Positions 46,848-55,573 of a stretch of 64,000 nucleotides of DNA are shown piece by piece. A program made the translations under genes and the position numbers. The DNA lies in the NCBI RefSeq assembly GCF_900112495.1, contig NZ_FOMA01000001.1, forward strand, positions 186,001 to 250,000, given 5' to 3'. Source of the DNA: Bacillus sp. OV322 (GTDB taxonomy: Bacteria > Bacillota > Bacilli > Bacillales > DSM-1321). The notes below the pieces were generated by a model, which saw only the letters and a list, made by a program, of their open reading frames with translations, made no database searches and had not been told where the DNA came from. Position 1 is the stretch's first letter; the number at the start of each line of letters is the position of its first letter.

Positions 46848-48515
46848 ATGGAAAAGAAATGGTGGAAAGAAGCGGTAAGTTATCAAATTTACCCGCGCAG
46901 CTTTATGGATAGCAATGGAGACGGAATTGGTGACTTAAAAGGAATCATTTCCAAACTGGATTATTTGAAGGAATTTGGGATTGATGTTCTTTGGATCTGC
47001 CCATTTTATCAGTCGCCTAATGCGGATAATGGATATGATATAAGCGATTATCAGGATATAATGGCCGAATTTGGCACAATGGATGATTTTGATCTGCTAC
47101 TAAAAGAAATACACGCGCGGGGCATGAAGGTCATTTTGGATCTGGTGATTAACCATACAAGTGATGAACATCCATGGTTCATTGAATCACGGTCATCCAG
47201 GGACAATCCGAAAAGGGACTGGTATATTTGGGAGGAAGGCCGTGAAGGAAAAGAACCGAATAACTGGGAAAGTATATTTTCCGGCAGCTCCTGGAAGCTG
47301 GATGAACTCACAAATCAATATTACCTTCACATTTTCGCTGAAAAACAGCCAGACCTGAACTGGAAGAATAAAGAGGTCAGAGAGGCTCTGTACGATACTG
47401 TAAATTGGTGGCTTGATAAGGGTATTGACGGATTCAGGGTCGATGCCATCAGCCATATTAAGAAGAGGGACGGTTTCCCTGATATGCCAAACCCGTTCGG
47501 GATGGATTATGTGCCAGCTTTTGACATGCATACAAATCAAGAAGGAATACTTGATTATCTGACAGAACTCAAGGACGAAACATTTTCTAAGTACGACATT
47601 ATGACAGTAGGCGAAGCAAATGGCGTCAGGCTGGAGCAGGCTGATGATTGGGTCGGAAGCGAGAATGGAAAGTTCAACATGATTTTTCAGTTTGAACATT
47701 TAGGACTATGGGGAAAAGGTTCAGAAAAATCCATTGATGTGGGTCAATTGAAGAAAACCCTCACGAAATGGCAGAAAGGCTTGCATAACCGCGGCTGGAA
47801 TGCGTTATTCCTTGAAAATCATGATCAGGCCCGGAGTGTATCTACTTGGGGAGATGATGGGCAATACTGGCTTGAAAGTGCAAAAATGCTGGGTGCATTA
47901 TTCTTTTTCATGCAGGGGACTCCATTTATTTATCAAGGGCAGGAAATCGGCATGACAAATGTCAAATTCTCATCGATAGAACATTATGATGATGTGGGTA
48001 TGAAAAACTATTACCGCATTGAAACAGCAAAAGGCAGGCCTCATGAAGAAATCATGAAAATCATCTGGCTTAGCGGAAGGGATAATTCCCGGACTCCAAT
48101 GCAATGGAATACAGAAGACAATGGCGGCTTTACAACAGGTAAACCATGGATGAAGGCCAACCCAAACTATTTGCGCATCAATGTTTCGGATCAGCTTGCA
48201 GATCAGAATTCGATTTATCATTTTTATAAAAGCATGATACGCCTAAGAAAGCAGCATCAAGTTTTTGTTTATGGAGATTATGATCTGATATTGGAAGAAC
48301 ATAAATGTGTATACGCGTATACACGAAATTTGAATGGTCAGCAAGCTTTGGTTCTCTGTAACTTCGGCAGCGCGGAATCAGCTATTAGCTTAACTGAACT
48401 TGATTGGAAAAAATCAGAGCTGATCCTGGCTAATTATAGTGATGCAGAAATTGAATTGCCTGAAGATTTCACATTACGGCCTTATGAAACCCGAGTGTAT
48501 TTGTTTAATGATTGA
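46848..48515 (+). CDS. malL: alpha-glucosidase (oligo-1,6-glucosidase/MalL type)
   Basis: The 555-residue cytoplasmic GH13 enzyme has an intact catalytic set: Asp in GIDGFRVDAISH, Glu in MTVGEANG and Asp in LENHDQAR; LVINHTSDEHPWF is region I. It would split imported maltose, maltotriose or isomalto-oligosaccharides to glucose. Start is ATG 46848 behind GGGAGG; an earlier in-frame start (46776) has no site. It ends the catabolic run before the regulator gene. Confidence 0.92.
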   Translation: MEKKWWKEAVSYQIYPRSFMDSNGDGIGDLKGIISKLDYLKEFGIDVLWICPFYQSPNADNGYDISDYQDIMAEFGTMDDFDLLLKEIHARGMKVILDLVINHTSDEHPWFIESRSSRDNPKRDWYIWEEGREGKEPNNWESIFSGSSWKLDELTNQYYLHIFAEKQPDLNWKNKEVREALYDTVNWWLDKGIDGFRVDAISHIKKRDGFPDMPNPFGMDYVPAFDMHTNQEGILDYLTELKDETFSKYDIMTVGEANGVRLEQADDWVGSENGKFNMIFQFEHLGLWGKGSEKSIDVGQLKKTLTKWQKGLHNRGWNALFLENHDQARSVSTWGDDGQYWLESAKMLGALFFFMQGTPFIYQGQEIGMTNVKFSSIEHYDDVGMKNYYRIETAKGRPHEEIMKIIWLSGRDNSRTPMQWNTEDNGGFTTGKPWMKANPNYLRINVSDQLADQNSIYHFYKSMIRLRKQHQVFVYGDYDLILEEHKCVYAYTRNLNGQQALVLCNFGSAESAISLTELDWKKSELILANYSDAEIELPEDFTLRPYETRVYLFND

Positions 48516-48734
48516 CCTATGAAATAATCAGTGCGGATTTTGGGTTGAGCGAGTATGCGGGACTCCTGCGGGTTATTGCCACAAGAGGATCCTTCCCGGA
48601 AAATCAGTGCATAAAATGGAAATTAGCGGAGTCCTTGGAATATGACCAATTTAAAAAGGGTATGGATTCATGGACACAGCCAGGCAAAATCATTCTGGCT
48701 GCTGCAGGAGCTTATGGAGAGGAGCATGTGAAGC
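48516..48734. other. 219 bp gap between malL and malR with an unassigned open frame
   Basis: An open frame starts at TTG 48512, overlapping the malL stop, and runs into malR (to 48826). It reads DFGLSEYAGLLRVIATRG and then GKIILAAAGAYGEEHVKHG, which looks protein-like but matches nothing I know, and it lacks a ribosome site. It could be the remnant of a gene lost between malL and malR. Confidence 0.3.
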
Positions 48735-49775
48735 ATGGCAGTTACAATAAAAGATGTTGCAAAGTTGGCAAACGTTGCCCCTTCAACTGTTTCCAGGGTA
48801 ATTGCAAACAATCCCCGAATAAGTGACAAAACAAAAAATAGAGTGCGTGAGGCTATGAATCAATTAGGCTATCACCCTAATTTCATTGCCCGTTCACTTG
48901 CCAATCAATCGACAAGGGTAATTGGGCTGGTTTTGCCGAGTTCTACCGATATTTATTTTCAAAACCCATTTTTCTCAACCGTTCTCAGAGGGCTGAGCGA
49001 GGGGGCACATGAAAAACAATATGCCCTGCAGATTAATACCGGCAAAACAGAGGAAGAGATATATGAGGGCGTCGTCCATATGGTCCAAGGCGGCAGGGTA
49101 GACGGTATCGTATTGCTCTACTCTAAAATAGAAGACGGGATCATTGCCTATCTGCGGGAAAGGAAATTTCCATTTACCGTAATCGGGAAACCATCTGATC
49201 ATGTAGAAGAAATTACCCATGTTGACAATGATAACTATCGCGCTTCCAAGGAAGCTACGGATTATCTGATCAAGCTTGGACATGAAAAAATAGGGTTTAT
49301 CGGCGGCAAGCTGAATCTCGTAGTTACGGTAGAACGGCTCCTGGGTTACAAGGAGTCTCTGCAGGAAGCTCAAATTGGATTGAATGAAGCCTACATCATT
49401 CATGAGGAGTTTTTGAGAGAGGGAGGACAGGAGGCGATAAAGGAGCTTATATCACTGATTGATCCGCCTACCGCCCTTGTTGTAGCAGACGATCTTATGG
49501 CAATTGGAGTAGTCAATACCCTGACGGAAATGGGGATGATTGTTCCTGACCATGTATCCATAATTTCCTTCAATAATGTCTTATTTGCCGAATTGTCGAG
49601 ACCGCCGCTGACTTCAGTTGATATTAACATTTTTGATTTAGGCTACCAGGCCGCAAAAAGCCTGATTACAAAGCTCGAAAATCCATGCGAGCCGGAAAAA
49701 CGGATCATCATTCCCCATCAATTGGTCGAACGGGTTTCGTGCAGTCCTCAAACAAGAGCAAAAATGCAAGTATAA
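48735..49775 (+). CDS. malR: LacI-family regulator of the maltodextrin genes
   Basis: The 346-residue protein has the LacI helix-turn-helix (MAVTIKDVAKLANVAPSTVS, hinge residues about 50-60) and a periplasmic-binding-like sensor domain with VDGIVLLYS, GHEKIGFIGG and VSIISFNN. It is the local MalR/MdxR equivalent and the likely ligand of the central-CG palindromes at 41209, 41423, 41560 and 42978. GGAGAGGAG site upstream. It is co-oriented with the operon and ends at a terminator. Confidence 0.88.
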   Translation: MAVTIKDVAKLANVAPSTVSRVIANNPRISDKTKNRVREAMNQLGYHPNFIARSLANQSTRVIGLVLPSSTDIYFQNPFFSTVLRGLSEGAHEKQYALQINTGKTEEEIYEGVVHMVQGGRVDGIVLLYSKIEDGIIAYLRERKFPFTVIGKPSDHVEEITHVDNDNYRASKEATDYLIKLGHEKIGFIGGKLNLVVTVERLLGYKESLQEAQIGLNEAYIIHEEFLREGGQEAIKELISLIDPPTALVVADDLMAIGVVNTLTEMGMIVPDHVSIISFNNVLFAELSRPPLTSVDINIFDLGYQAAKSLITKLENPCEPEKRIIIPHQLVERVSCSPQTRAKMQV

Positions 49776-49776
49776 C

Positions 49777-49811
49777 AAAAAGGCTTCCAGAATGCCGGAA
49801 GCCTTTTTGTT
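49777..49811. terminator. bidirectional terminator after malR
   Basis: AAAAAGGCTTCC and GGAAGCCTTTTT arms around AGAATGCC; shared with the converging dehydrogenase gene. Confidence 0.9.
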
Positions 49812-49827
49812 GTTTATATCCTATTCC

Positions 49828-50700
49828 TCATCCATTTACGACTGATCCGCCATTTACATGGATGATTTGCCCGCTTACGTATGAAGAATCATCGCTGGCA
49901 AGATATACATAGGCAGGAGCCAGTTCCTCAGGCTGCCCCGCTCTGCCCATTGGAGAGTCTGTCCCGAATTTCTGCACATCTTCTTCGGAGAAGGAAGCGG
50001 GAATCAGCGGAGTCCAGATTGGTCCCGGAGCTACTCCGTTTACCCTGATTCCGTCTTTTACAATAGAATTTGAAAGTGCTCGAGTAAAGGCAACAATCGC
50101 TCCCTTTGTAGAGGAGTAATCAATTAATTTCGGATTGCCCTGGTAAGCTGTGATGGAGGCTGTGTTGATGATGCTGCTTCCTTTTTTCATATGGGGAATG
50201 GCAGCTTTGGTGAGGTGGAACATAGAAAAGATGTTGGTTTTGAAAGTTCTTTCAAGCTGCTCTGCTGAAATGTCCAGGAAGTTTTCCTGAACGTGCTGCT
50301 CTCCGGCATTGTTCACAAGTATATCAATAGAGCCAAATTGATCAGCTGCTACCCGCGCTACTTCCTGGCAGAAAGACTCTTCGCCAATGTCGCCATTAAG
50401 CAATACACATTTTACACCTTCTTTTTCCACCAATTGTTTCGTAGTCTGGGCATCTTCATTTTCATCCAAATACGCAATGACTACATTCGCACCTTCTTTT
50501 GCGAAATAAATAGAGACAGATTTTCCAATTCCGCTGTCCCCGCCAGTAATGATCGCTGTTTTGCCTTTTAGCTTGCCGCTTCCATTATATTTCGATTTTA
50601 CGGATTCTGGATTCGGGGTCATTTTTGTTTCTGTTCCTGGCTGATGCTCCTGATGCTGCGGTGTAAATCCTTGTTTGCTTTCTTCATTGGTATTAGCCAA
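49828..50700 (-). CDS. short-chain dehydrogenase/reductase, YhxC/YhxD-like
   Basis: The 290-residue protein has a Gln/Pro-rich N-terminus (PQHQEHQPGTETKM) then a classical SDR: TGGDSGIGKSVS for NAD(P) binding, NNAG, catalytic Ser in NTASITAYQG, and the YSSTKGA Tyr-Lys pair. The extended N-terminus groups it with stress-induced SDRs of Bacillus such as YhxD and GS39. Start is TTG 50700 behind TGGAGGG; upstream in-frame codons have no site. Substrate unknown. Confidence 0.85.
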   Translation of the reverse strand: MANTNEESKQGFTPQHQEHQPGTETKMTPNPESVKSKYNGSGKLKGKTAIITGGDSGIGKSVSIYFAKEGANVVIAYLDENEDAQTTKQLVEKEGVKCVLLNGDIGEESFCQEVARVAADQFGSIDILVNNAGEQHVQENFLDISAEQLERTFKTNIFSMFHLTKAAIPHMKKGSSIINTASITAYQGNPKLIDYSSTKGAIVAFTRALSNSIVKDGIRVNGVAPGPIWTPLIPASFSEEDVQKFGTDSPMGRAGQPEELAPAYVYLASDDSSYVSGQIIHVNGGSVVNG

Positions 50701-50821
50701 AGTGTATCCCTCCAAATAAATTTTGTCTGCCCCCTTTTTATTCCATTCTTTAAGGATATTAAAACATGGAAAAAATAGTAAAAACAAAAAAACCTCGCCA
50801 TCGTAAAGGGGAATCACAAAC

Positions 50822-50977
50822 TCAGAATTGGAGCGTAAGGTGCGGGATTAGCGGTCCATGTGAGATTCCGCGGGCGCGGCTGAGGATGCTTCTTATCGCC
50901 CGCCCCACGGAAAGCGAGCATCCTGGAGTGAAAATCAACCCCTTGTTCAATAGCAGCAAAGTTTACGAAAATAGCCA
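50822..50977 (+). repeat. ~225 bp repeat, copy B (left end truncated)
   Basis: Begins AATTGGAGCGTAAGGTGCGG without the usual left flank and ends AAAGTTTACGAAAATAGCC. The core has a deletion of the CTCC block but keeps AAATCAACCCC at its right end. Confidence 0.75.
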
Positions 50978-50982
50978 AATAA

Positions 50983-51007
50983 AAAAGCCCATAATTGGGC
51001 TTTTCAA
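50983..51007 (-). terminator. terminator of yajQ-like gene
   Basis: Minus-strand AAAAGCCCA, ATTA loop, TGGGCTTTTTT. Confidence 0.85.
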
Positions 51008-51037
51008 AATAATAAGCTTTAGGCTGTTCCGGGCGTT

Positions 51038-51529
51038 TTAACGGTAGTTGATAAACTGCACATCGATGGACAAGTCAGCACCGCGGATGGCTGAAATAAT
51101 GCCCTGCAGGTCATCCCTGTTTTTTCCGGTTACGCGGATTTGGTCATCCTGAATCTGGCTTTTTACTTTCAAGCCGCTGTTTTTTATAATGGTGTTTATT
51201 TTTTTTGCCTGTTCTTTATCAATTCCCTGAACAAGCTTTGCCCTTTGGCGGACAGTGCCGCCTGAAGCGCCTTCAATTTTTCCGTAGTCCAGGTTCTTGA
51301 TTGGCACATCACGCTTTACAAGCTTTGAGATTAATACATCCTTTAGCTGATCAAGCTTGTACTCATCGTCAGAAACAAGAATAAGTTCTTCTTTTTCGAG
51401 GGATATATCACTTTTGCTTCCTTTAAAGTCATAGCGCGTCTGTATTTCTTTAAGGGCCATGCTGACTGCATTGGTTACCTCAGAAAACTCCACCTTGGAT
51501 ACAATATCAAACGAATTTTCCTTTGCCAT
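51038..51529 (-). CDS. YajQ-family nucleotide-binding protein
   Basis: The 163-residue protein starts [15 protein letters not shown] and has the YajQ/UPF0234 signatures [33 protein letters not shown] and [22 protein letters not shown]. The family binds nucleotides, and in some bacteria cyclic di-GMP; B. subtilis YitK is the equivalent. GGAGG ribosome site. Monocistronic with a clear terminator. Confidence 0.92.
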   Translation of the reverse strand: MAKENSFDIVSKVEFSEVTNAVSMALKEIQTRYDFKGSKSDISLEKEELILVSDDEYKLDQLKDVLISKLVKRDVPIKNLDYGKIEGASGGTVRQRAKLVQGIDKEQAKKINTIIKNSGLKVKSQIQDDQIRVTGKNRDDLQGIISAIRGADLSIDVQFINYR

Positions 51530-51699
51530 AATTACCTCCGGGATTTTTGATGTCTTTATTATAGATAATCAGGGAGATGATGACAACCAAACAATCTTAA
51601 AGAATCATAAAAGAAGCAGGGTTTCCCGCTGCTCCTTTTCCTACATCTGTATTTATTGTCCAGTGCAAACTCCTGGTGAGGCCCTGTACGGAATCTCCC

Positions 51700-51831
51700 T
51701 TATTTGTGGTCCGTCTTTTTTGAATAAGAGTGCTTGCCTGCCTCACTATTCTTTGCCCGGGATATATTTTCCCTGGCATTGGCCGCTTGATTATCTTTCG
51801 CCTTTTTATTATTATCAGCTGTGTTTGACAA
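51700..51831 (-). CDS. small hydrophilic protein, DUF3941-like
   Basis: A 43-residue protein from TTG 51831, with AAGGGGG nine bases before it: SNTADNNKKAKDNQAANAR, then KNSEAGKHSYSKKTDHK. Rich in Lys, Asn and Ala, it matches my memory of the DUF3941 small proteins of Bacillus. It resembles minor spore proteins in composition. Role unknown. A GCAGCGGG/CCCTGC hairpin follows (about 51612-51636). Confidence 0.6.
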   Translation of the reverse strand: MSNTADNNKKAKDNQAANARENISRAKNSEAGKHSYSKKTDHK

Positions 51832-51897
51832 TATGGAAACCCCCTTAAATGATGTTAAGGTTAGTATCCTGCAATCTGAAGAGAACTATGTGCACCA

Positions 51898-52761
51898 TTA
51901 CAATTTGGGCGATTTGTTCAAGAAAAATAAGGCGATTGTACCAGGGCCTGAATGTGCCCCGATTGCAGCACCGATTGTATTTATGATAAAATGTGCGGTG
52001 CCAAACTCTTCTTCGATGGATTGCTTCCATTCAAGCGCCGTTTCCAGATCATCTCCATGGCTGATGGCAACCGTTTGATTCTCGAGTCCCTCGCCGCGTT
52101 CATGCATCAATTCTATGACCCGTTTTAAAAGTTTCTTTTTGCCGCGAAGCTTTTCAAGAGGGACGAGTTTTCCATCTTCCACATGCAAAAGAGGCTTGAT
52201 GTTCAGTAGGCCGCCTACGAGTGCAGAAGCTTTGGATATTCTTCCTCCGCGCGCGAGATATTCTAAATTATCGACAGTGAAGAGATGCTCCATATGTTCA
52301 ATATGAAAAGTAATATCACTCATGATTTCTTTTTTATCAGCACCATTCAGCGCTAAGCGGGCCGCACTTTCCACGACAAGGCCGCCGCCAAGCGAAGCAC
52401 ATTTTGAATCGATAATTTCAAGATCGAGTCCGGGGTACTCTTCTTTAACAAGGTTCCGGACCATGACTGCAGTCTGGTAAGTTCCGGATAGCTCTGAAGA
52501 AAAAGCAATATAGATGGCAGTCCGGCCGCTTTCTGCTATCTCCTTGAATACTGATTCAAAAACCTCTGGAGAAGCCTGGGAAGTTTTTGGGGTTTTTCCT
52601 GATCTCATTGCTTCGAAAACATCCTCAGGCTGTATCCCCTTAACATCCTCGTAAACTTCTCCATCAAGGTTTACTTGTAAGGGAATGAATGTAACCTGGT
52701 TTTCTTTATAAAAAGACAACGGCAAGTCACTGGCACTGTCTGTTAAAATTTGAATGGTCAT
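51898..52761 (-). CDS. yitS: DegV-family fatty-acid-binding protein YitS
   Basis: The 287-residue protein has the two DegV domains: ILTDSASDLPLSFYKENQV, the TSQASPEVF segment, FSSELSGTYQTA and IIDSKCASLGGGL, then ARGGRISKASALVGGLLNIKPLL and HSGPGTIALFF. DegV/FakB proteins bind fatty acids for the FakA kinase. Length agrees with B. subtilis YitS, and yitT follows in the opposite direction as next gene. AAAGCAGGTGC precedes the start. Confidence 0.88.
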   Translation of the reverse strand: MTIQILTDSASDLPLSFYKENQVTFIPLQVNLDGEVYEDVKGIQPEDVFEAMRSGKTPKTSQASPEVFESVFKEIAESGRTAIYIAFSSELSGTYQTAVMVRNLVKEEYPGLDLEIIDSKCASLGGGLVVESAARLALNGADKKEIMSDITFHIEHMEHLFTVDNLEYLARGGRISKASALVGGLLNIKPLLHVEDGKLVPLEKLRGKKKLLKRVIELMHERGEGLENQTVAISHGDDLETALEWKQSIEEEFGTAHFIINTIGAAIGAHSGPGTIALFFLNKSPKL

Positions 52762-52801
52762 TATTGCACCTGCTTTCTAAAACAATATTGTTTTTTAGAT
52801 T

Positions 52802-53027
52802 GGCTGTTTTCGTAAACTTTGCTGCTTTCGAACAAGGGGTTGATTTCCGCTCCAGGATGCTCGCTTTCCGCGGGGCGGGCGGTGAACCTCCTCTGCTGCG
52901 CCTGCGGGGTCTCACCTTCCCGCTAATCCCGCAGGAGTCTCGCACCTTCCGTTCCAATCAACCTCATTTAATAATGAAATTGCCTCACAGAACTCATTAA
53001 AAAACAACAATCTTTAAGAAAAGAGCC
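52802..53027 (-). repeat. ~225 bp repeat, copy C (inverted)
   Basis: Full-length copy on the minus strand: from GGCTCTTTTCTTAAAGATTG (ending at 53027) to AAAGTTTACGAAAACAGCC (52802). Core bounded by GAGGTTGATT and AATCAACCCC. It occupies the gap between the yitS and yitT starts. Confidence 0.85.
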
Positions 53028-53305
53028 TTTAGATTAAATCAAGTTCATCTATTCAAGCCTGCAGAAACAGCTGTTTGAATGGGTTCAGCTCCATATTAAG
53101 TGAAGCAAAATAACATTTCGCTGTTGTATGGTATGTATAGGCATAGCGGATAGTATGCCTGTTTTGTTAGGTGCTGACAAAAACATGAAATTGAGTTAAT
53201 ATACCCAGTTTACGCATACTGCAGGAAAATTACAATCCATTCATGTCTAGAATAACTGGCTGAGGGGAATAGGATACTAATGTTTAAGAAGAATGGAGGA
53301 CTTTT

Positions 53306-54148
53306 ATGTACATAGTAGAAGCAAAAAAAATCATTGTAGTGGTGATTGGCGCCTTTTTGAATGCAATCGCCATGAACTTCTTTTTAATCCCGGCAAATGT
53401 TTATGCCAGCGGATTTACCGGGGCAGCCCAGCTTTTGTCTAAGCTGCTGGGCTCTTTTGCGCCTTTTAATATATCGACGGGCATATTGCTGTTTGTATTA
53501 AATGTGCCAGTTACGATTATTGCTTGGAGAAAAATAGGAAAGTCTTTTACATTTTACAGTTTTATCAGTGTTCTGTTATCGACCATTTTCCTAGAAGTAC
53601 TGCCGGTGAAGCATGTATCGCCTGATATTCTTCTAAATGCTGTCTTTGGGGGCGTCATTGCGGCAGTCGGAGTGGGGCTGACTTTGAAATTCGGTGCATC
53701 TACAGGAGGTATGGATATCATTGCCATGCTTCTTTCAAAGGTCAAGGATAAGCCTGTCGGCGTGTATTTCTTTATGCTTAACAGCATTATTATTATTACC
53801 GCAGGAAGCATTTACGGCTGGCAAAATGCCCTGTATACGCTTGTGACCCTATATGCTTCCACACGGGTAATTGACGCGATCCATACGCGCCATGAAAAGC
53901 TTACAGTCATGATTGTCACAAATAAGGGGGAAGAATTAAAAAAAGCCATTCATGCCAAACTTGTCAGGGGTATTACATCTGTTCCTGCCAAAGGGGCCTT
54001 TACTAATCAAAATAAAGAAATGATGATGATTGTCATCACCCGCTATGAGCTATACGATCTGGAGCAAATAATCAGGGAAGCAGATCCGACTGCCTTTACG
54101 AATATAGTCGAAACGGCAGCTGTATTTGGAGCATTTAGAAAGGATTGA
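53306..54148 (+). CDS. yitT: YitT-family membrane protein
   Basis: The 280-residue protein has N-terminal hydrophobic segments (VVVIGAFLNAIAMNFFLIPA) and the C-terminal DUF2179 domain (LTVMIVTNKGEELK, KEMMMIVITRYELYD), with the motif GASTGGMDIIAMLLSK. Its position beside yitS indicates the true yitT. Function unknown. GGAGGA ribosome site. It is a paralogue of 15621-16430. Confidence 0.9.
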   Translation: MYIVEAKKIIVVVIGAFLNAIAMNFFLIPANVYASGFTGAAQLLSKLLGSFAPFNISTGILLFVLNVPVTIIAWRKIGKSFTFYSFISVLLSTIFLEVLPVKHVSPDILLNAVFGGVIAAVGVGLTLKFGASTGGMDIIAMLLSKVKDKPVGVYFFMLNSIIIITAGSIYGWQNALYTLVTLYASTRVIDAIHTRHEKLTVMIVTNKGEELKKAIHAKLVRGITSVPAKGAFTNQNKEMMMIVITRYELYDLEQIIREADPTAFTNIVETAAVFGAFRKD

Positions 54149-54218
54149 ACGACTCTGATATTACAAAATGTAAAGAACATGACGGCTAAATTACAATTGA
54201 AAAAACTTTGTTTTTCAT

Positions 54219-54244
54219 GTTTATTGTTCAGTCAAAACGGCTAT
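54219..54244 (+). promoter_or_regulatory. SigB-type promoter of gsiB
   Basis: GTTTAT (54219-54224), 14 bp, GGCTAT (54239-54244), close to the SigB consensus GTTTAA-N12-15-GGGTAT. gsiB is a classic SigB target in B. subtilis. Confidence 0.65.
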
Positions 54245-54290
54245 TTTCAGTAGTGTAACTTACAAAAATCTTATTTAGGAGTGATTCATA

Positions 54291-54674
54291 ATGGCTAACC
54301 AAAAAGATGGGAAAATGAGCAGAGAAGAAGCAGGCCGTAAAGGCGGAGAAGCAACTTCGAAAAATCACGACAAAGATTTTTATCAGGAAATCGGACAAAA
54401 AGGCGGAGAAACCACCGCTGATAATCACGACAAAGATTTTTATCAGGAAATTGGACAAAAAGGCGGAGAAGCCACAGCTGATAATCATGATAAGGAATTT
54501 TATCAGGAAATCGGCAAAAAAGGCGGAGAAGCCACATCAGAGAACCATGATAAGGAATTTTATCAGGAAATCGGCAAAAAGGGCGGAGAAGCCACATCAG
54601 AGAACCATGATAAAGACTTCTATCGGGAAATTGGCGAAAAAGGCGGAAATTCCCGCAATAACAACAACGACTAA
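54291..54674 (+). CDS. gsiB: GsiB-like general stress protein with KGG repeats
   Basis: The 127-residue hydrophilic protein consists of tandem 20-residue units of the form KGGEATSENHDKEFYQEIG (five full units) after an N-terminal MSREEAGRKGGEA. It is a LEA-like desiccation/stress protein, the GsiB type of B. subtilis (123 residues). GGAGTG ribosome site. SigB-type promoter upstream. The DNA repeats (60 bp period) can expand or contract by recombination. Confidence 0.93.
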   Translation: MANQKDGKMSREEAGRKGGEATSKNHDKDFYQEIGQKGGETTADNHDKDFYQEIGQKGGEATADNHDKEFYQEIGKKGGEATSENHDKEFYQEIGKKGGEATSENHDKDFYREIGEKGGNSRNNNND

Positions 54675-54769
54675 TGATCTAACTATAAAGCATCACAGCA
54701 TCACAGATTTCGTGAGTTTTTCTTTAGTCCATAAACCGTTTTTAAAAAATTCTAAGGAGTGATTGAATA

Positions 54770-54973
54770 ATGGCTGACAATCAGAATGGCAAGATGAGCA
54801 GAGAAGAAGCTGGACGCAAGGGCGGAGAAGCCACTGCAAAGAATCATGATAAAGAATTTTATCAGGAAATCGGCGAAAAGGGCGGAGAAGCCACTTCAAA
54901 AAATCACGATAAAGACTTTTACCGGGAAATCGGTGAAAAAGGCGGAAAAGCCCGAAACAGTAATAATGATTAA
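54770..54973 (+). CDS. second, short GsiB-like protein
   Basis: The 67-residue protein has the same start (MSREEAGRKGGEA) and only two KGG units, ending KARNSNND. It is a tandem duplicate of the preceding gene with fewer repeats. AAGGAGTG ribosome site. No separate SigB promoter is visible in the 95 bp gap, so it is probably co-transcribed and ends at the shared terminator. Confidence 0.88.
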   Translation: MADNQNGKMSREEAGRKGGEATAKNHDKEFYQEIGEKGGEATSKNHDKDFYREIGEKGGKARNSNND

Positions 54974-54979
54974 CGTTTA

Positions 54980-55021
54980 AAAGAAGGCCAAGCTCCTCAA
55001 TGGGGCTTGGCCTTCCTTTTG
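54980..55021 (+). terminator. terminator of the gsiB pair
   Basis: AAGAAGGCCAAGCTCC and GGGGCTTGGCCTTCCTTTT arms around TCAAT. Confidence 0.9.
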
Positions 55022-55101
55022 TATTGCTTATACATAAGGAGCGAAGCAGGTTACATATCCAGCAAGGCTAATACTTTTATTCTACGGCGGGCATTTAGGC
55101 T

Positions 55102-55311
55102 TTAGAGTTTCCCCTCAAGCTCTTTTTGAAGCTCGCTCAATTGTTCCTTTTCAGCAACAGTAGAATTTGCAAAAGCTGAGGAAAGGGCATTCTTGGCAAT
55201 TTCCTCGGTGTCTTGCTTTTGATGCACTTGATTTTCCTGATGCTCATCATGATCTGCATGCAGGGCTTCCTTTACGAAGTCGCGAGCCTGCTGAAATAAT
55301 TTATTTGCCAT
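55102..55311 (-). CDS. small protein of DUF3813 type
   Basis: The 69-residue protein reads MANKLFQQARDFVKEALHAD, a His/Asp/Gln-rich middle and NALSSAFANSTVAEKEQLSELQKELEGKL. It resembles DUF3813/YizC proteins located near yitU in Bacillus. Predicted helical and soluble. Its start overlaps the stop of the preceding small gene by one base (TAATG), so they are translationally coupled. Confidence 0.7.
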   Translation of the reverse strand: MANKLFQQARDFVKEALHADHDEHQENQVHQKQDTEEIAKNALSSAFANSTVAEKEQLSELQKELEGKL

Positions 55312-55463
55312 TAGAAACCACCATAACTTTGTTCTGACATGCTTTGGAGCTTTCTTTCTTCTGCTTCAGCGTACGTAGAATGATAAGGGATTTTTTCAGC
55401 ATGCTTGGATACAGTATCCATGCCCTGCTTGACAAATCGTTTGGATTTACTGCTTTTACCCAT
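55311..55463 (-). CDS. small basic protein, 50 residues
   Basis: From ATG 55463 behind GGAGGCGAT: GKSSKSKRFVKQGMDTVSK, then AEKIPYHSTYAEAEERKLQ and a GGF end. Basic and hydrophilic. I do not recognise a family. It is the first gene of a two-gene unit with the DUF3813-type protein. A longer frame from 55517 has no ribosome site. Confidence 0.6.
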   Translation of the reverse strand: MGKSSKSKRFVKQGMDTVSKHAEKIPYHSTYAEAEERKLQSMSEQSYGGF

Positions 55464-55573
55464 CACTATCGCCTCCGTATTTAAAGCATTGCACCGGAAT
55501 TGCTTCCTGTACATCAATAGTTTGGCTGTAAAGGAGGGATATTAACAGCGTAAAAATATGGAATTAGAATTGC

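Noticed and set aside
54291-54674. 60 bp tandem repeats as a CRISPR or satellite
   Set aside because: They encode in-frame KGG protein units of GsiB.
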